Shown in pieces: positions 21,109 through 33,972 of a DNA stretch of 64,000 nt (positions are counted from its first letter, which is position 1; each line of letters starts with the position of its first letter). The stretch is taken from assembly GCA_004352715.1 (NCBI GenBank), contig SCFE01000104.1, positions 1,052,614 through 1,116,613 of the forward strand. Direction: 5' to 3'. The notes beneath the pieces are model-generated. The model was given only the letters and a program-made list of their open reading frames with translations, was not told the DNA's origin and did no database searches. This DNA is from Hofstenia miamia (lineage: Eukaryota; Xenacoelomorpha; Acoela). Position numbers and translations under genes: made by a program.

Positions 21109-22660
21109 GACCTCTCTGTAAATATTATTGCCTTAATTTGAGGTTACATCTCTGACCATTGCTGAAATTCTACGAAAAGCGATCGTAATTTTTAGATTTA
21201 AAATTAGTTTCTTGGCCTGTCATTGTCAAATATTAACATCCTATATATCATTCGGAAGCCCTATTTCTGATGCATCTAACTATGAAAACAGATTGTAAAT
21301 ATGTTTAAAACTCATTGAGCTATTAGCGCTTAAAGTTGGTCAGTGCGTGATTTTTTAGCCATCTGTTTAAAAATTGTTCATCTAATAACTCCGAAACATT
21401 AAGGTATATCGACTTGAAAATTTGTACACAACATCTATTTCTGAAGCGATTCAAGAATATATTAAAATTAGAATTTTTCGCAACAAAGATTTTGCACAAT
21501 ATTGGATAATTGCATAAAAATTGGTCAAAAACGGCCAAAAAACAGCAAAGTAGGCAAAATGGGAAAATTTGTTATGGGAGTTTGAGTCCATGGATTTTGG
21601 ATGTTAATAGATCACGCACACGAGCAAGACTAGAGGAAGATTTCATCTAAAGGTCAAAAAGACCAAAACGCAAGATCGAATGGGCTAGAGCCAAAAAACG
21701 CAAAAAATTTGCAAAATTTTGTCGAGTTGGCCTACTTTGGCCGGCTATAGCTCGGTCAGTTTTTATCCAATCTTAAATATTTTTACATGAGTATATTGAC
21801 CATCGATCGAACTTTATTATGCATATAATATATCTCGCACTTTCAAAAATATTTGGGGGGTTCGTAAGCAAAAACCCGAAAATCAGCAAAAAATCAAAAG
21901 TAGACCGATTTTGGGGGGGTAGGGGGTACCCTCAAAGTGAATAGGGTTCTTAGCAATTTTGGCTCCAGGGCTGATATCGATCGAAGTTACTCTGTGCAAA
22001 ATTTCAGAAATTTCTGACGCGATTTCGCTCAAACTTTTTCAGCACCCCTTTTATGGCTAAACGGTTAAACAGCAACAAAAATAGTTCGGCTGAAGCCTCA
22101 CACAACCTCTAACAGGCAAACGCCACCCACCCAGTTGAAGTCTGAGGTCGGTGTATGAGTAGTACATAGTAATTTGTAAAAAATATAGTTCAAGGTTTGT
22201 TCCTTCTCAATAAACAAAAATAATTTAGATTTATTATAAAATTCTATGTGAAAACCTTCAGAAATCCTGAAGATCCTTAGGATTCTTGATGATTCTGAAG
22301 TTGAAGAAGGTTGAAACAATGTCAATATGTCATAAAAACATTGTATTAGTAATTGGATTTAAGTTAGAAAGTGAATTTTAATAGTGGTACAACATCACAA
22401 TGATGTTGAGGTTCTTGGGATAGGATCGCGGAGACTGAGTGGAATTTCGTTTTCGATTGCCTTTCTTCACTTGATCCACCCCTCCGGGGGTCTCAAAGGA
22501 AGAAAGGCTGCTGTTTCTAATGTTTAAACAAATAGCCCCACTATATATATATATATATATAATGCATATATTGAGTATATCTCAATAATGCTTGTCTAAA
22601 TGAAGTTAAAAATTTGAGATCATGTATAAATACTACCATAGAAGAGCACTATTTAAAATA
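21109..22660. repeat. Satellite unit (complete)
   Basis: This is a complete two-part unit of 1552 bp, with the same word order as 4142-5643. It includes the junction 'gtctgaggtcggtgtatgag' at about 22140 and a (TA)n at about 22543-22561. The 71-75-codon ORFs here belong to the repeat. Confidence 0.85.
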
Positions 22661-23800
22661 CGGACCTCTCTGTATGTATTATTGCTATAATTTGAGGTTA
22701 CATCTCTGACATTTGCAGAAATTCTACGAAAAGCGATCGAATTTATTAGATTAAAAATTTTTTTCTCAGCCAGTACTTATCAGAAATTAGCATTCTATAA
22801 ATTGATGCATCTAACTATGAAAACAGAATGTAAATATGTTTAAAACTCATTGAGCTATTAACGCCTAAATTTGGGCAGTGCGTGATTTTTCAGCTATCTT
22901 CAAAAAATTTGTTGATATAATAACTCCGAAACTTTAAAGTATATCGACTTGAAAATTTGTACACAACATCTATTTCTGATGCGATTCAAGAATATATTAA
23001 AATTAGAATTTTTCGCAACAGAGGTTTTCCACAATATTGGATAATTGCATAAAAATTGGTCAAAAACGGCCAAAAAACAGCAAAGTAGGCAAAATGGGAA
23101 ATTTTGGTATGGGAGTTTGAGTCCATGGATTTTGGATGTTGATAGCTCATTCGAACGAGCAACACTAGAGGAAGATTTCATCTGAAGGTCAAAAAGCCCA
23201 AAACGCAAGATCGAATGGGCTAGAGCCAAAAAACGCAAAAAATTTGCAAAATTTTGTCGAGTTGGCCTACTTTGGCCGGCTATAGCTCGGTCAGTTTTTA
23301 TCCAATCTTAAATATTTTTACAAAAGTAGATAGACCATCGATCGAACTTTATTATGCATGTAACATATCCCGCACTTTCAAAAATTTTTGGGGTGGCCGT
23401 GAGCAAAAACCCGAAAATCAGAAAAAAATCAAAAGTAGACCGATTTTGGGGGGGTAGGGGGTACCCTCAAAGTGAATAGCGTCCTTAGCAATTTTGGCTC
23501 CAAGGCTGATATCGATCGAAGTTACTCTGTGCAAAATTTTAAAAAATTCTGACACGATTTGGCTAAGATCCCTTGGACCCCCCCTAATTATGGCTAAACG
23601 GTTAAACAGCAACAAAAATAGTTCGGCTGAAGCCTCACACAACCTTTAACAGGCAAACGCCACCCACCCAGTTGAAGCTCCGCTGGGTGTATTTGTGATT
23701 GTTAGTACCTACGGTGTGTGTATGTTTATGTATATGAGTACATGCGTAAGTTGAATTAATATTTCATAATTACAGTTCTGAAAAATTAATAATTAATATG
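22661..23800. repeat. Satellite unit, last well-preserved copy
   Basis: The first half ends at about 23665. 'gctgggtgtatttgtgattg' and 'acctacggtgtgtgtatg' follow, the same array end as 8225-8350. This shows that both arrays once ended in the same larger unit. Confidence 0.8.
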
Positions 23801-24844
23801 TAAGATATAGAAAATTTATTTATATAATTGACTTGCTCTTAGAAAGTTGATCAAAGCAATGATCCATCATCACTATCATGTTCATCCTCTCTAGGTGGAA
23901 TATTATTAGGAATGCAATTTTTGTCTTTTATTACCCTTGGTTTACTTAATCCACCCATAAAGGTATTAGAATTTGAAAGGCAATGATTCTATAGTTGTAT
24001 TATAAGTTACTTAATATATTAATCTTGATGCTGTTCAAGAATTTTGAATTGAGATAATTATTCTTGCATTTAAAGTTTCTAAGATAAACTTGTTTACCCA
24101 TTATGAATTTTCTATAAGCGATATTGAGACATATTACTTATATTACACCATTAAGAATATGTAGGACTCATATTAAATGAGCCATTTTTATTAAATTGCA
24201 AAGAATTATATTTTTTGAATTTTTTCAACCACTTGACTATTATTAGCCTGGTCCACACAGTCAATATTTCCAGGAAATTAAAAAAATTTGAATCAATATA
24301 TCATTTGCTTAGTTATAAAATTAAAACATTTATAGAATTATTCAACACCATATAAAGTCAGCCTTTTTCAGTTGAAGTTGGGTTGAGGGAAATTGAAATT
24401 GCAAAATTTTTTAATGAAATTATATAAACAGTATTTATTTATACAAAATTGTTGTTTCATTTCTTTAAATGTGTTTAAATTATGAACTTGTTTTGTGAAA
24501 TTCATGCACACTAGTTAATTAAATCGATTGCTTCATTAGGCATTTTCGGAATATGACAATTACATTGCACAATTTGGATGAGGGTAAACACAAGTCCAGT
24601 GCGGTTAGCATTACTACGTAATACCGCAATGAATGCTTACGAGCATTATTTCTAATCAAATTGCGACCTAGTTAATCCTCACTAATCTACTCTTTCAATA
24701 ACAATCATGATTGTATCACCAACCAATTGAAAACTTTATTGGAATGTCGGAAATACTTCAAACAAACTAGCTACAAGCATCCAATAAGATTAAAACTATC
24801 AATACTTAAGAAATCACAAATCTAACGATTTATCATATTGCAAA
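23801..24844. other. Decayed satellite edge, then unique AT-rich DNA
   Basis: To about 24230 there are weak echoes of the second half of the unit ('ttaatccacccataaaggta', 'ttgaaaggcaatgattct') and of the next unit's start. The remainder precedes the ORF at 24845 and shows no clear TATA box, exon or repeat. Confidence 0.4.
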
Positions 24845-25804
24845 ATGAGTTACTTGAATTCCCTATATAAACTTTCACAAACTGCCACGCAAATTTCTGT
24901 GTCACAGGTATCTAATGACGGAGAGGATATGTGCCTTCTTGCCACTATAGTGCACATCATCAAATCAAAGAAGCCAGCGCAAGTATACCGAATGAAGCAG
25001 CAGGAGGGAAAGAGATCAATAATTGCAAGAGAACAGAGTTACTGTCACTTAATAGTATTAATTGAAAATAAGGATGGAGAAACGTTTGTTCTTTTCACAC
25101 ACTCGCTACAAGAAACTGCACAATTATTCACATCAACTGCTATTGGAATTGGCAGCAATGTCTGTATTTTAGAACCAACATCTTCTGAATATTTTGGAAC
25201 AGACACAAACAACAAAATTGTTTGCACACGCTTCCCTTTTTTGTTGTCACATTTAACAAAGGCAATTGAAGCAAAAATCCCAGCAGTACGTCTTTCGTCC
25301 GCTTTTTTTGGATTTCGTCTTTTTGATCAACAAATTCAGCTAAAGTCTGTCAACGTCGTGCCGGACTTATGCCATTGCAGAATGTGTGACGGTAGAGACA
25401 CTGTCTGCACTGGAAAATCCATCAGAGGTATTGTCATTAGCACTAATATTTTTTTAAATGGGAAAAGTCTTTCAACCAAACCCCATCTTTCAGCATATTT
25501 AGCTAGGCTGTTCATTTCCGATGACATTCTGAGGAAAAATATTGAACATATTGATATTGTGGAGCTGCGATTAGCAGTGAGGCGCATCACTAGAATAATT
25601 GAATCGTGGGATATATGCGGCTGGACCAAATGTGCTGAAAATTCAGAGGGCGAATTTATTGAGATTAACGATGTTCACATTGCGGCACTGCGGCCACACA
25701 AGGCAATTGAGGATGGCGTCATAAATGAATTGAAGCTAACAGGAATCAACTCTAATGACAACGATGGTATTGTCTTACCCATCATTGTTGACTCCAGAAT
25801 TTAA
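24845..25804 (+). CDS. Unrecognised 319-aa protein, possible OB-fold-like N-terminal half
   Basis: This single ORF runs from ATG (MSYLNSLYKL) to TAA on the opposite strand to the Helitrons, with no intron needed. Residues ~30-125 (LLATIVHIIKSKK, SYCHLIVLIENKDGETFVLF, IGIGSNVCILEP) alternate short hydrophobic strands and turns as in an OB fold. A Cys cluster CHCRMCDGRDTVC (~176-188) could bind zinc, and the C-terminal third is mixed alpha/beta. It has no signal peptide and no membrane segment. It lacks the Arg-Asp-Asn words of the Helitron ORF. Some Helitrons carry RPA-like single-strand-binding genes, so a transposon accessory protein is one possibility, and an orphan intronless host gene is another. 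The function is unknown, but the ORF length in AT-rich DNA supports real coding. Confidence 0.65.
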   Translation: MSYLNSLYKLSQTATQISVSQVSNDGEDMCLLATIVHIIKSKKPAQVYRMKQQEGKRSIIAREQSYCHLIVLIENKDGETFVLFTHSLQETAQLFTSTAIGIGSNVCILEPTSSEYFGTDTNNKIVCTRFPFLLSHLTKAIEAKIPAVRLSSAFFGFRLFDQQIQLKSVNVVPDLCHCRMCDGRDTVCTGKSIRGIVISTNIFLNGKSLSTKPHLSAYLARLFISDDILRKNIEHIDIVELRLAVRRITRIIESWDICGWTKCAENSEGEFIEINDVHIAALRPHKAIEDGVINELKLTGINSNDNDGIVLPIIVDSRI

Positions 25805-27242
25805 AAACATTTTTCTTTTATATGTTTGTTAAGTTGTAGTAAATTGTTTTGTTTGTTTCATTAATTATATTTTGAACATTTAAGCTATTTAAAATCAATA
25901 TCGTATTTTAAATTTAATTATGAAGTATTTAATTTTGAAGCCAAAATTATTAAAATTTATCTCTGAATGTTATATCTTTGTTAGTTTATTCAATTATCAG
26001 ATATTGTTATATAAATTTTTGTATTTAAATTTTTGAACTATATAGAATGTTTTCAATTTCATTCTGAGTTTTTTCATACCAAACTTTAATTTCGACTATA
26101 ATAAGTCAATAAATTCGACAACAAAAGGCAAATAGAAAATTTAAATATATTCCTATAATATTTGTATTCAAATTTTTTAACTCTGTAGAACATGCATTTA
26201 ATATTGTTACAACAATTCTGAACATTAATTTCGACTATTCTAGGCAAACAAAATGTTACACATTGAATTATAATTGATATTTAGCCTAATTTTATCATAA
26301 AATCTAAGATATCTGTTTTTTGAATTCAGAAAATATCAAAATAACAAAGCAAAAACTGAATATTAAATTAGGTATTATTTGTAATTAAGTTACTGCATAC
26401 ACATTTCAGTTAATGTACAATAAAATTGCTAAAATGTGCAATTTAAACATTGTTTAATTTCATATCTAAATTACAACGTCAATATCACTAAATGAAGTTA
26501 TTTAGCCTGTGGGTCTGTGCTTTTAATTACGCTAGTATTACATTCATTTATATATTAGCATAGTAATAACTGAGAATTACAAATTTCAAAATCCGACTGT
26601 TAGTACAGCACTTATTCTATAATGTGTTCTATAAATTTCATAAAAAATTAAAATTATTGATTCATAATATGCAACTCTCTTGATCTATGTAAAATTTTCT
26701 ACATTTGGTTTTTAGATGTTTCTAATAAAGAAAGTTAATATTTTTAGAATGAAATAGGTTCTCAGCACTTCCATTTCCATCAAATGATGTCCTTTTGATT
26801 TAATACAAATTAATATTTCATATATACAACTTTTCGAACTAACATTGGATGGAAACTTAAGATATACCTTTAAAAGCAAACGATGTCAATATTTTGAAAG
26901 AATATTGTATTATTGATATTACATGTATATGAAGAAGCTTAGTGGTTGTTTGATTTCTGATGTTTGAGGAACCATTTTCTCATAAACTAAAGTTTAGGTG
27001 AAAATGGTTCAATCACTTTTAATATTAAATTGAATATAAACGAAATCATTACTTATTTTAATAAAAATTCATTTGTTGCACTAATTTACAAAGCCTTTTA
27101 GGAAAATAAATACGAAATTTCAACATTCAAGTAAATTACTAATTTTTGCTATTTTTTAACACTTCATTTTGATTAGAGCTGTTTTAATAAACATTAACCC
27201 TAAATTGAAAATTTTTATTATAAACTATTCTTTGTTTACACA

Positions 27243-27299
<57 letters not shown>

Positions 27300-29246
27300 C
27301 AAATGCTTATTTAGCTCAATGCATGTAATATATAATTGACAGCAAAACTTAAAAAATGACTAGCATTATATTTTAGCTAAACATCATTATTTAAATTTGA
27401 AACTTCTGAATTCAAAATTAACTAGATTTTGAATCAGAATGATTTTCGGAGTAATCAACCAAAGGCAAGAGAAGCCCAAAATTTTGAAAACACATTATGA
27501 ATTGGCAGAGGCAATCAATTCAAATTTTAATATCGTACATGCCATTCTTGCCATTCTATTCTGCATGCATAAGATTTCCTACAATTCCAATCCTCCACGT
27601 AAACTCTCATATAAAAAATGTTTTCGTAAATATGTTAAAGAAATTTTAGATCAACATCAAAGAACTATGGTCTGCTCTAAAATACAAAATTTTGGACTCT
27701 AATCAATAGTTATTTCCTTTTTGGGGCAGAAGCGTCTTCAAAATTCACATATTATGAACTTTGTGTTTTAGTGTTTTTGGTCCCACCCTTCTAATGTCTA
27801 AGTGCTTTTAATCTTTGAAATTAAAAAAACATTTTTGCATAATATGTTCTCCAAAGATGTTATCATAGCGTTAAATTTCAAGACTGCAATAGCAAGTAAT
27901 TTCAAACAAAAATGATATCAATTGGTTATTGTGAATTAATTATTTAGCATAATTACATTATTTTTTTTATAAACTTTTCAATGTGTGATCTATTTTGTCG
28001 GGGTACAGGAATGAGAACGTAGATGTTTCTAAAGAATTGTTAGAACTTACCCTATATTCAAGTGAATGTACTCAGTAAATTCTGTAGATCTTATGATAAG
28101 TTTCAACAACTATTGATGATTTAAATTTCTTGTAGACTTCTGACATATAATTAACTCTTACATTAAAAAACCGCAATTTAAAAGTGTAAGATCAATGTAT
28201 TTGGAAATTGCGATTGTTGTTACTCATATTTTCTCTAAAATCTAGTATTTGGTCAATGATTGGCTGAGTAAACTGTTTTTGCGACTTTTTGTTAGTGCTA
28301 ATGTGATATATTACACTACAATCAAAAGCTTATTCCAATCTGTAGATATTGTCTTAACACTTAACTTTCATGAGAATCTAATTATTTTACAAAAATGACG
28401 ATGAAATGATAATTTCACATTTTTTTCACCCTCACTACCATATATTCAATTGCGTTCTACTCAGTCAACAAATACTGGATTTTAAAAATTTTTTATTGAA
28501 CTTGTGTTGCAACAATAGCACTTTTCCCTAGTTATTAGATTGGATCGTATTTTTCATTATTCAAAAATTAATAGAGCAAGGGCTCTAGTGGGTCAAAGGT
28601 GGGTAGAGTTCAGTCGTTAAATAGCAACAGCAATAGGAAAATGAACTTAATATGAAATGAATAGTAGCAACCTTGAGTGAAAATTATATACATGCATACT
28701 CGATCTATGTATATTTTATAGTCTAAGTTCTTGATTAAAAAAAACTTTAATCTTTAGAAATAAATTTTTATTTGTTAAAATAGAAGTTGTTTAGTGCTAG
28801 TTTTCAATATTTAGTTTAATATAGAGTTAGGCCTAATGGCAAGATACTTTTGTTTATTTGATTGATAAGATTTATTTATGCAGATATTTTTTTATTTATG
28901 CTTATATTTTAGTAATGCGAAATTATTAAGTTATATATATGTATTTTTCAAAATATATTAAATTTTAAATTTGAATATTTTGGAATTTTTTTTGAAAATT
29001 TCGTAAAAATCTAATAAATTTGTTTATATCGAAAGTGTATTTTAATACTTAATTTGACAGTTTCATAATATCAAAATAATACATTATTTATTTATAACTT
29101 CACTATTTACCAGCTTAAAATCTAAAAATATAAAGAATATATCAATATTGGCAATATCTCCAATTAAAAACTTACTATTTTATTAATTAAAATTGATTTT
29201 TATGAAGCAAATTAAGCACACAAAAACTATATAATATATGTAATTT

Positions 29247-29277
<31 letters not shown>

Positions 29278-29601
29278 CTAATCCTGATTTTAAGGATATG
29301 TTGTACCGATTTCATTCTAATCTAAGAAAGTTATACAGTAATGTTTTACAAGCAATAACAATTTCTAATCATTTTTGCAAACTCATTTTAATTAACTCTT
29401 TAACATGCATAATTCAATGACTTAAAAATACAATCTTAGAAATTATTTAATTATTTAGATGTAAAAAAAGTAAGTACTTTGATTCCAATTTTTGTTGAAA
29501 ATGAATTATAGAATACAAACATTTTCTAATATAAATCTTTGAAATATAATAGTTCCAATATTTTGTTAATAATTCAAAAACAGTCAAAAACACTTGATGT
29601 T
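25805..29601. other. AT-rich intergenic DNA, no gene recognised
   Basis: There is no ORF with recognisable similarity. (TA)n microsatellites lie at about 27245-27292 (about 24 repeats) and 29250-29276. An 87-codon ORF at 27439-27702 has no recognisable family and is not called. The right end adjoins the 3' boundary of Helitron copy C. Confidence 0.5.
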
Positions 29602-30351
29602 TGTCAAAAAAACGGATTCCGAAATCATCATTAACTTCCAACATCTTGGGGTCCCAAAGATCCCAAGCCGGGACGAGGCCGGCTTTAGTGATCTTTAAAT
29701 TTGACTTTCTGTCAATTCTTCTGATATCTTCAATTGATGCACCGTGATTTTCAAACCAATAGAAACAAAGTGAGGACTTTAGCCAAAATGCTATACATTT
29801 TGTTCCCATGCGCAGGTGTACACTTTTGTGTCTCGGACCTATCCTCTTTGGCGCACAAAATTATTTTTTTGTTTTTTTTGATTTTTTATTTTTGGTTATC
29901 TAACATTTTGCAATGCGCGTCTAGAAAAAAATAAACATAGCAAAACAGTGCTATCCCTGATAATCCGGAATCCCCGCGAATAGGTCACAGGGGATCCCAT
30001 CTCGAAGTTATCCCTTTTCCAACTGTAAATAAATGTTATCCCTGCATTAAAAACAATTGAAATCAATTGCTTATCCCTGCGCAAAATCTTAATAGACATA
30101 AATGCCTATTTCAGAAGGAAATAATTGTGAAAAACTAAACTTGCAATTAAAAGTCGCAAAATATTTAGTTCACTATTTCCTTGGTAGTTTCGTCATATCC
30201 ATCTTTCGTCAATTTAACCATTGATAGTGTTTGCAGATGCTACTAATATTGCCTTAACTATTTTTGGTTTTTCAATCCAACATGCCTAAGCATAAGTTAT
30301 CCCTGGCTGCATGCTATCCCTGCTTTGCATGTAATATATTTTTCGTCACAA

Positions 30352-33300
30352 TTAATGCAGTTTGCTGCATATCACAAATAATAGTTTATTGCCTCCAGAA
30401 TTTTTATGGCGTTCTGCTAACTGATAGGCAAAGTCCTGCATACGCTGAGCATTTACAGGTTGTGCAATTTGCCTTAATTCCATTGCAAAACTATCTGCAG
30501 AATCCATAGTGCCAAATCCTGAAATGAAGCAATAAACTGCCCATACTTTCACTGTACTAGGTGGGCCACCGCCCCTATTCATGTTGTCTAAGGAGGAGGT
30601 AATACATTTTGTTGCCTCAATGTAAAAGATCTCTCTCCTGTCCATCGATACAAAAACTACAACGTAGTTATCCCTGTCGCGAGGTAGTTCAACATCCCTA
30701 GGCCGATAAGGGTGTAAAGTTCTGTTGACTACCGGAACTTCAAATCCACTATTTCGAGTCAGGCTAATTTGTTTTAACATTGCGTCAATATACTCTTCAC
30801 CAGGTAGATGTTGCTGCAATAATTTGTTAATGACACTTAAAGTGTCGTTTCTGTTACCCACAAAGGTGATGTCAGACAGTGAGCGTACCCGTGACATTAG
30901 CACAACCAACTGTGGCTTTTCCCAAAGTTCATAGTCTTTGTTGACTGAGGACAATTGTGTGGCCACCATGGGAATTGTGTCTCCCATCGCACGATGAATG
31001 GTGCTGGCTCCATATGGAGTGACCGGATATTGATGACGTTTAAATAATGTCCTATTTTGACTTGTATGAACTAAAGGAGTACTAAGCCAATTAATGCCCC
31101 TACGTTTCCAACCGTGTGCTATAAAATCATTGTTGTCAGGGATACGTTTCACCCCAGGTGGAGCAACAAAAGCAAAAAAAGGTGAGTGGTTAGCAACATC
31201 ACCTGGCAAAGAGTCCACTACGCAAATTTGGTTATGTGAATAACCATGAATTCGATTATTTGTGGTAAATCTTAAACAAGCGCCCTTATATAAGAGCAGA
31301 ACCTCAGGTTCTTCAGCAAAGTAATTCAGTGTTTTAATCGAAAATGCATTAGCCAAAGACCATTGCAATCCACCAGAAGAAGAGTGTTCATCAACAGCTC
31401 TTATTTCAACTTTATCAATGCTGTTATCCCTGCGCACTGCAGCATAATGCTGCTCAATAGCCTGTTGCAAGGCTTTTCTTTTCCCAAATATTTTCACGCT
31501 AAGTCTGGGCACCTGAGACCAATCATCAACAAAATTGCAGCGTGAGTTAACAATTTGCTGATAAAGACTAATTTCAGGTTGAGAAATTTCGGTTTTTCGT
31601 CCTAGCTCATTGATGAGCTGTAGATCTTGATCAGCTGCTGCTCTAACTGATCCATTAAACTGAATGACTCTAAACAATGTCAGCATGCTTGTTGACATCC
31701 AAACGGATTGACCATTTATAGGACTAAGCTGCTTAGAGTCACCAGTTCCCATTAGCAAAATACCACCAAAAGGTGTGCGGTTATCCCTGACATGTTGCAA
31801 GACAAGATCGACTGCTGCTAAATGCTCAGCTGTGAGCAACCCAATCTCCTCGAAAGCAAGCATGTCAATTCGTCTTAACTTGTTCCATGCATCTGGCCGA
31901 TGCTTCAATCGCTTTATTGTGCGTTCAGCACAAGTCACCACATTTATTTTATAATGCTGCTTACTTAAAATTGGCAATGGCACTAAAAGATGCAAATGAG
32001 CACCCCCTAATGCCAAAGACCGCTGCGATGGGAGGCTAGTAATCTGAACATTCAATCCTTGAGATCTTGCATACAAGCAAGCTAGTGTTAACACATGCGT
32101 CTTTCCGCTGCCAGGCAGCCCATTCAAAAGTGGAAGCTTAATAAAAGCTTCATTTCCAACCAAAAACTGATCTATGGCTGCAATGGCAATGTTCAGTGCA
32201 TACCTTTGTTCCTCAAAGGAATCCCGTGTTTGATCCCTGGCTCTCTGTATTTGAGGAACCCACTGTACAGGTTGTTCAACTGAGGCATTAACCAAAGCAT
32301 CATGATCAGGCAATCCAACAATTTGCTCATCATAGAGAGCGTCCACTAGCTTGACTTTCATTTGATGTATCTCTTCCTTTAGTCTAGCCGAAGCTTGACT
32401 TTGTACAGTGCGTAAAAGCACTGCCGGCGTTTCATGTACAAGTACATGATCATTCATAACGTTATCCCTTATAGAATCAAATGCCAGTCCCAAAAAGCGG
32501 TCAAACATTTTGGTACCTCCTGGCAGGTACATCAATTGTTCAAGTACATAACGTTTAAGTAATGCATGAACATCATCAATAGTAGCGTTATCCCTGATTA
32601 ATTTGGCTTTGACAAAGCTATGTTTTAATGAAGGTACTGCAAAAAGGTCTAACTCAGTCTCAAAACGGCCCATGCTTAATACCACATGTACTAGGAACTT
32701 AAAGGGATTTAGCGGTGTAATGTTTGAGTATACTGGTATAGGAATAGCCGTTGGATACTCGCAATTAGGATAAACAAACCGTGCCCATAGTTCCCCATGC
32801 CTATTATGTATTGCTGCGGGCAAATAATCATCATTTAGTAGACCAGATTGCAGTATATCTAATGCTTGCGGTGTGTGAGAAAAATCTACACACTCTATAA
32901 ACTTTGCCAAAGCACTGGGGCGAATTTGTATGACGCGCCCACACCCGTCAATCCACGCGCATTTCAGAATATCCCTGTCTAGATACTTTTCATGCACAGA
33001 AAGACCTTGCCCCGTACGGAATTTCGACATGTTCCCCAAAGCAAACCAGCACAGATAATCAGCAAGATTATCAATGAACAATAATTCCGGAGGTCTAACT
33101 GAGAAAAGCGTCACGTTATCCATTTTCACCCTGCTGGCTAGGTGATCCTTTATAATCAAAACTTGGTTGTCGGTAAATTGTCTATGTTGTGGCAAAGCCA
33201 GAACATCCCGACGGGCCCGGACGGGCTCAATAAGACCTTGGACAGTAAGAATGTGAGCTGACGAATCAAACTGCACACTTTTCTGTCTCATTTCAATTGT

Positions 33301-33972
33301 TTCTGTTGAGATTTTTATAAATTGGACGCCTGGGTGGACAATTTCTAGACCCAATGACATCCAATACATCTTTGTGATGGGCAACAAAGATGCCATTTCC
33401 CGAGATGGATCGCGTTCCATCTTTTCATTCATTTCTTTTTGAGCATTAATGCGAGCACCAGTAACTTTGGTGTTGTGCAATCCATCAGCCTCCACTTCCA
33501 GTTCATCTTGCTTATCCCCGCTTCTAATATGAACCATAGCTTGTTCATCGAAGCCAGCGACATATTTTGCAACATACCGTGACGCCAGACATACATCTGT
33601 CAACTGCAAGTTTTGACTGGACAGAGTTGCAACAAACAACCGTGCATTACATGGACTCCAGTTTTCCCTTTTCTGAGCTGGATAATGCCATTTTGCAGGC
33701 AAAATCTCTTTATTCAAATTTCCTTTTTCGTCAGTAAGCCCAATGGCTTTCAGTACTGCAATTGCGTCTGCAGTGTGGTTAACATTTATTTCTTCCACAT
33801 AATAATCAGATGACGGCATGTGTCTGGGCACTCTACACACTTTTTCCCCATTCACTGTCCGTTTATGACAACGATAGCCGGAATTCTCACAACTATGTTG
33901 TTGAATTATTGCTGCAGCTTCATAAGCTTCCAAATATTGACCATGATTTGTAATACGGCCTTCCCCATGCAT
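30352..33972 (-). pseudogene. Helitron Rep-helicase copy C, helicase half (1206 codons open)
   Basis: The open frame starts at an internal Met (33972) and ends at the same stop as copy B. It corresponds to copy B residues of about 1255-2459. The Tyr motif region (SRYVAKYVAGFDEQ), Walker A GLPGSGKT, Walker B LAFEEIG, GTGDSKQLSP, STIHRAMGD and the C-terminus are all present. The HUH His-x-His is lost in the upstream deletion, so the protein cannot initiate transposition by itself. Three blocks differ from copy B by about 15-25 percent, while the intervening sequence is about 99 percent identical. That is a mosaic with another subfamily. Confidence 0.85.

Noticed and set aside
27439-27702. 87-codon ORF
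   Set aside because: No recognisable family, no repeat copy and no splice signals, so it is not distinguishable from chance.
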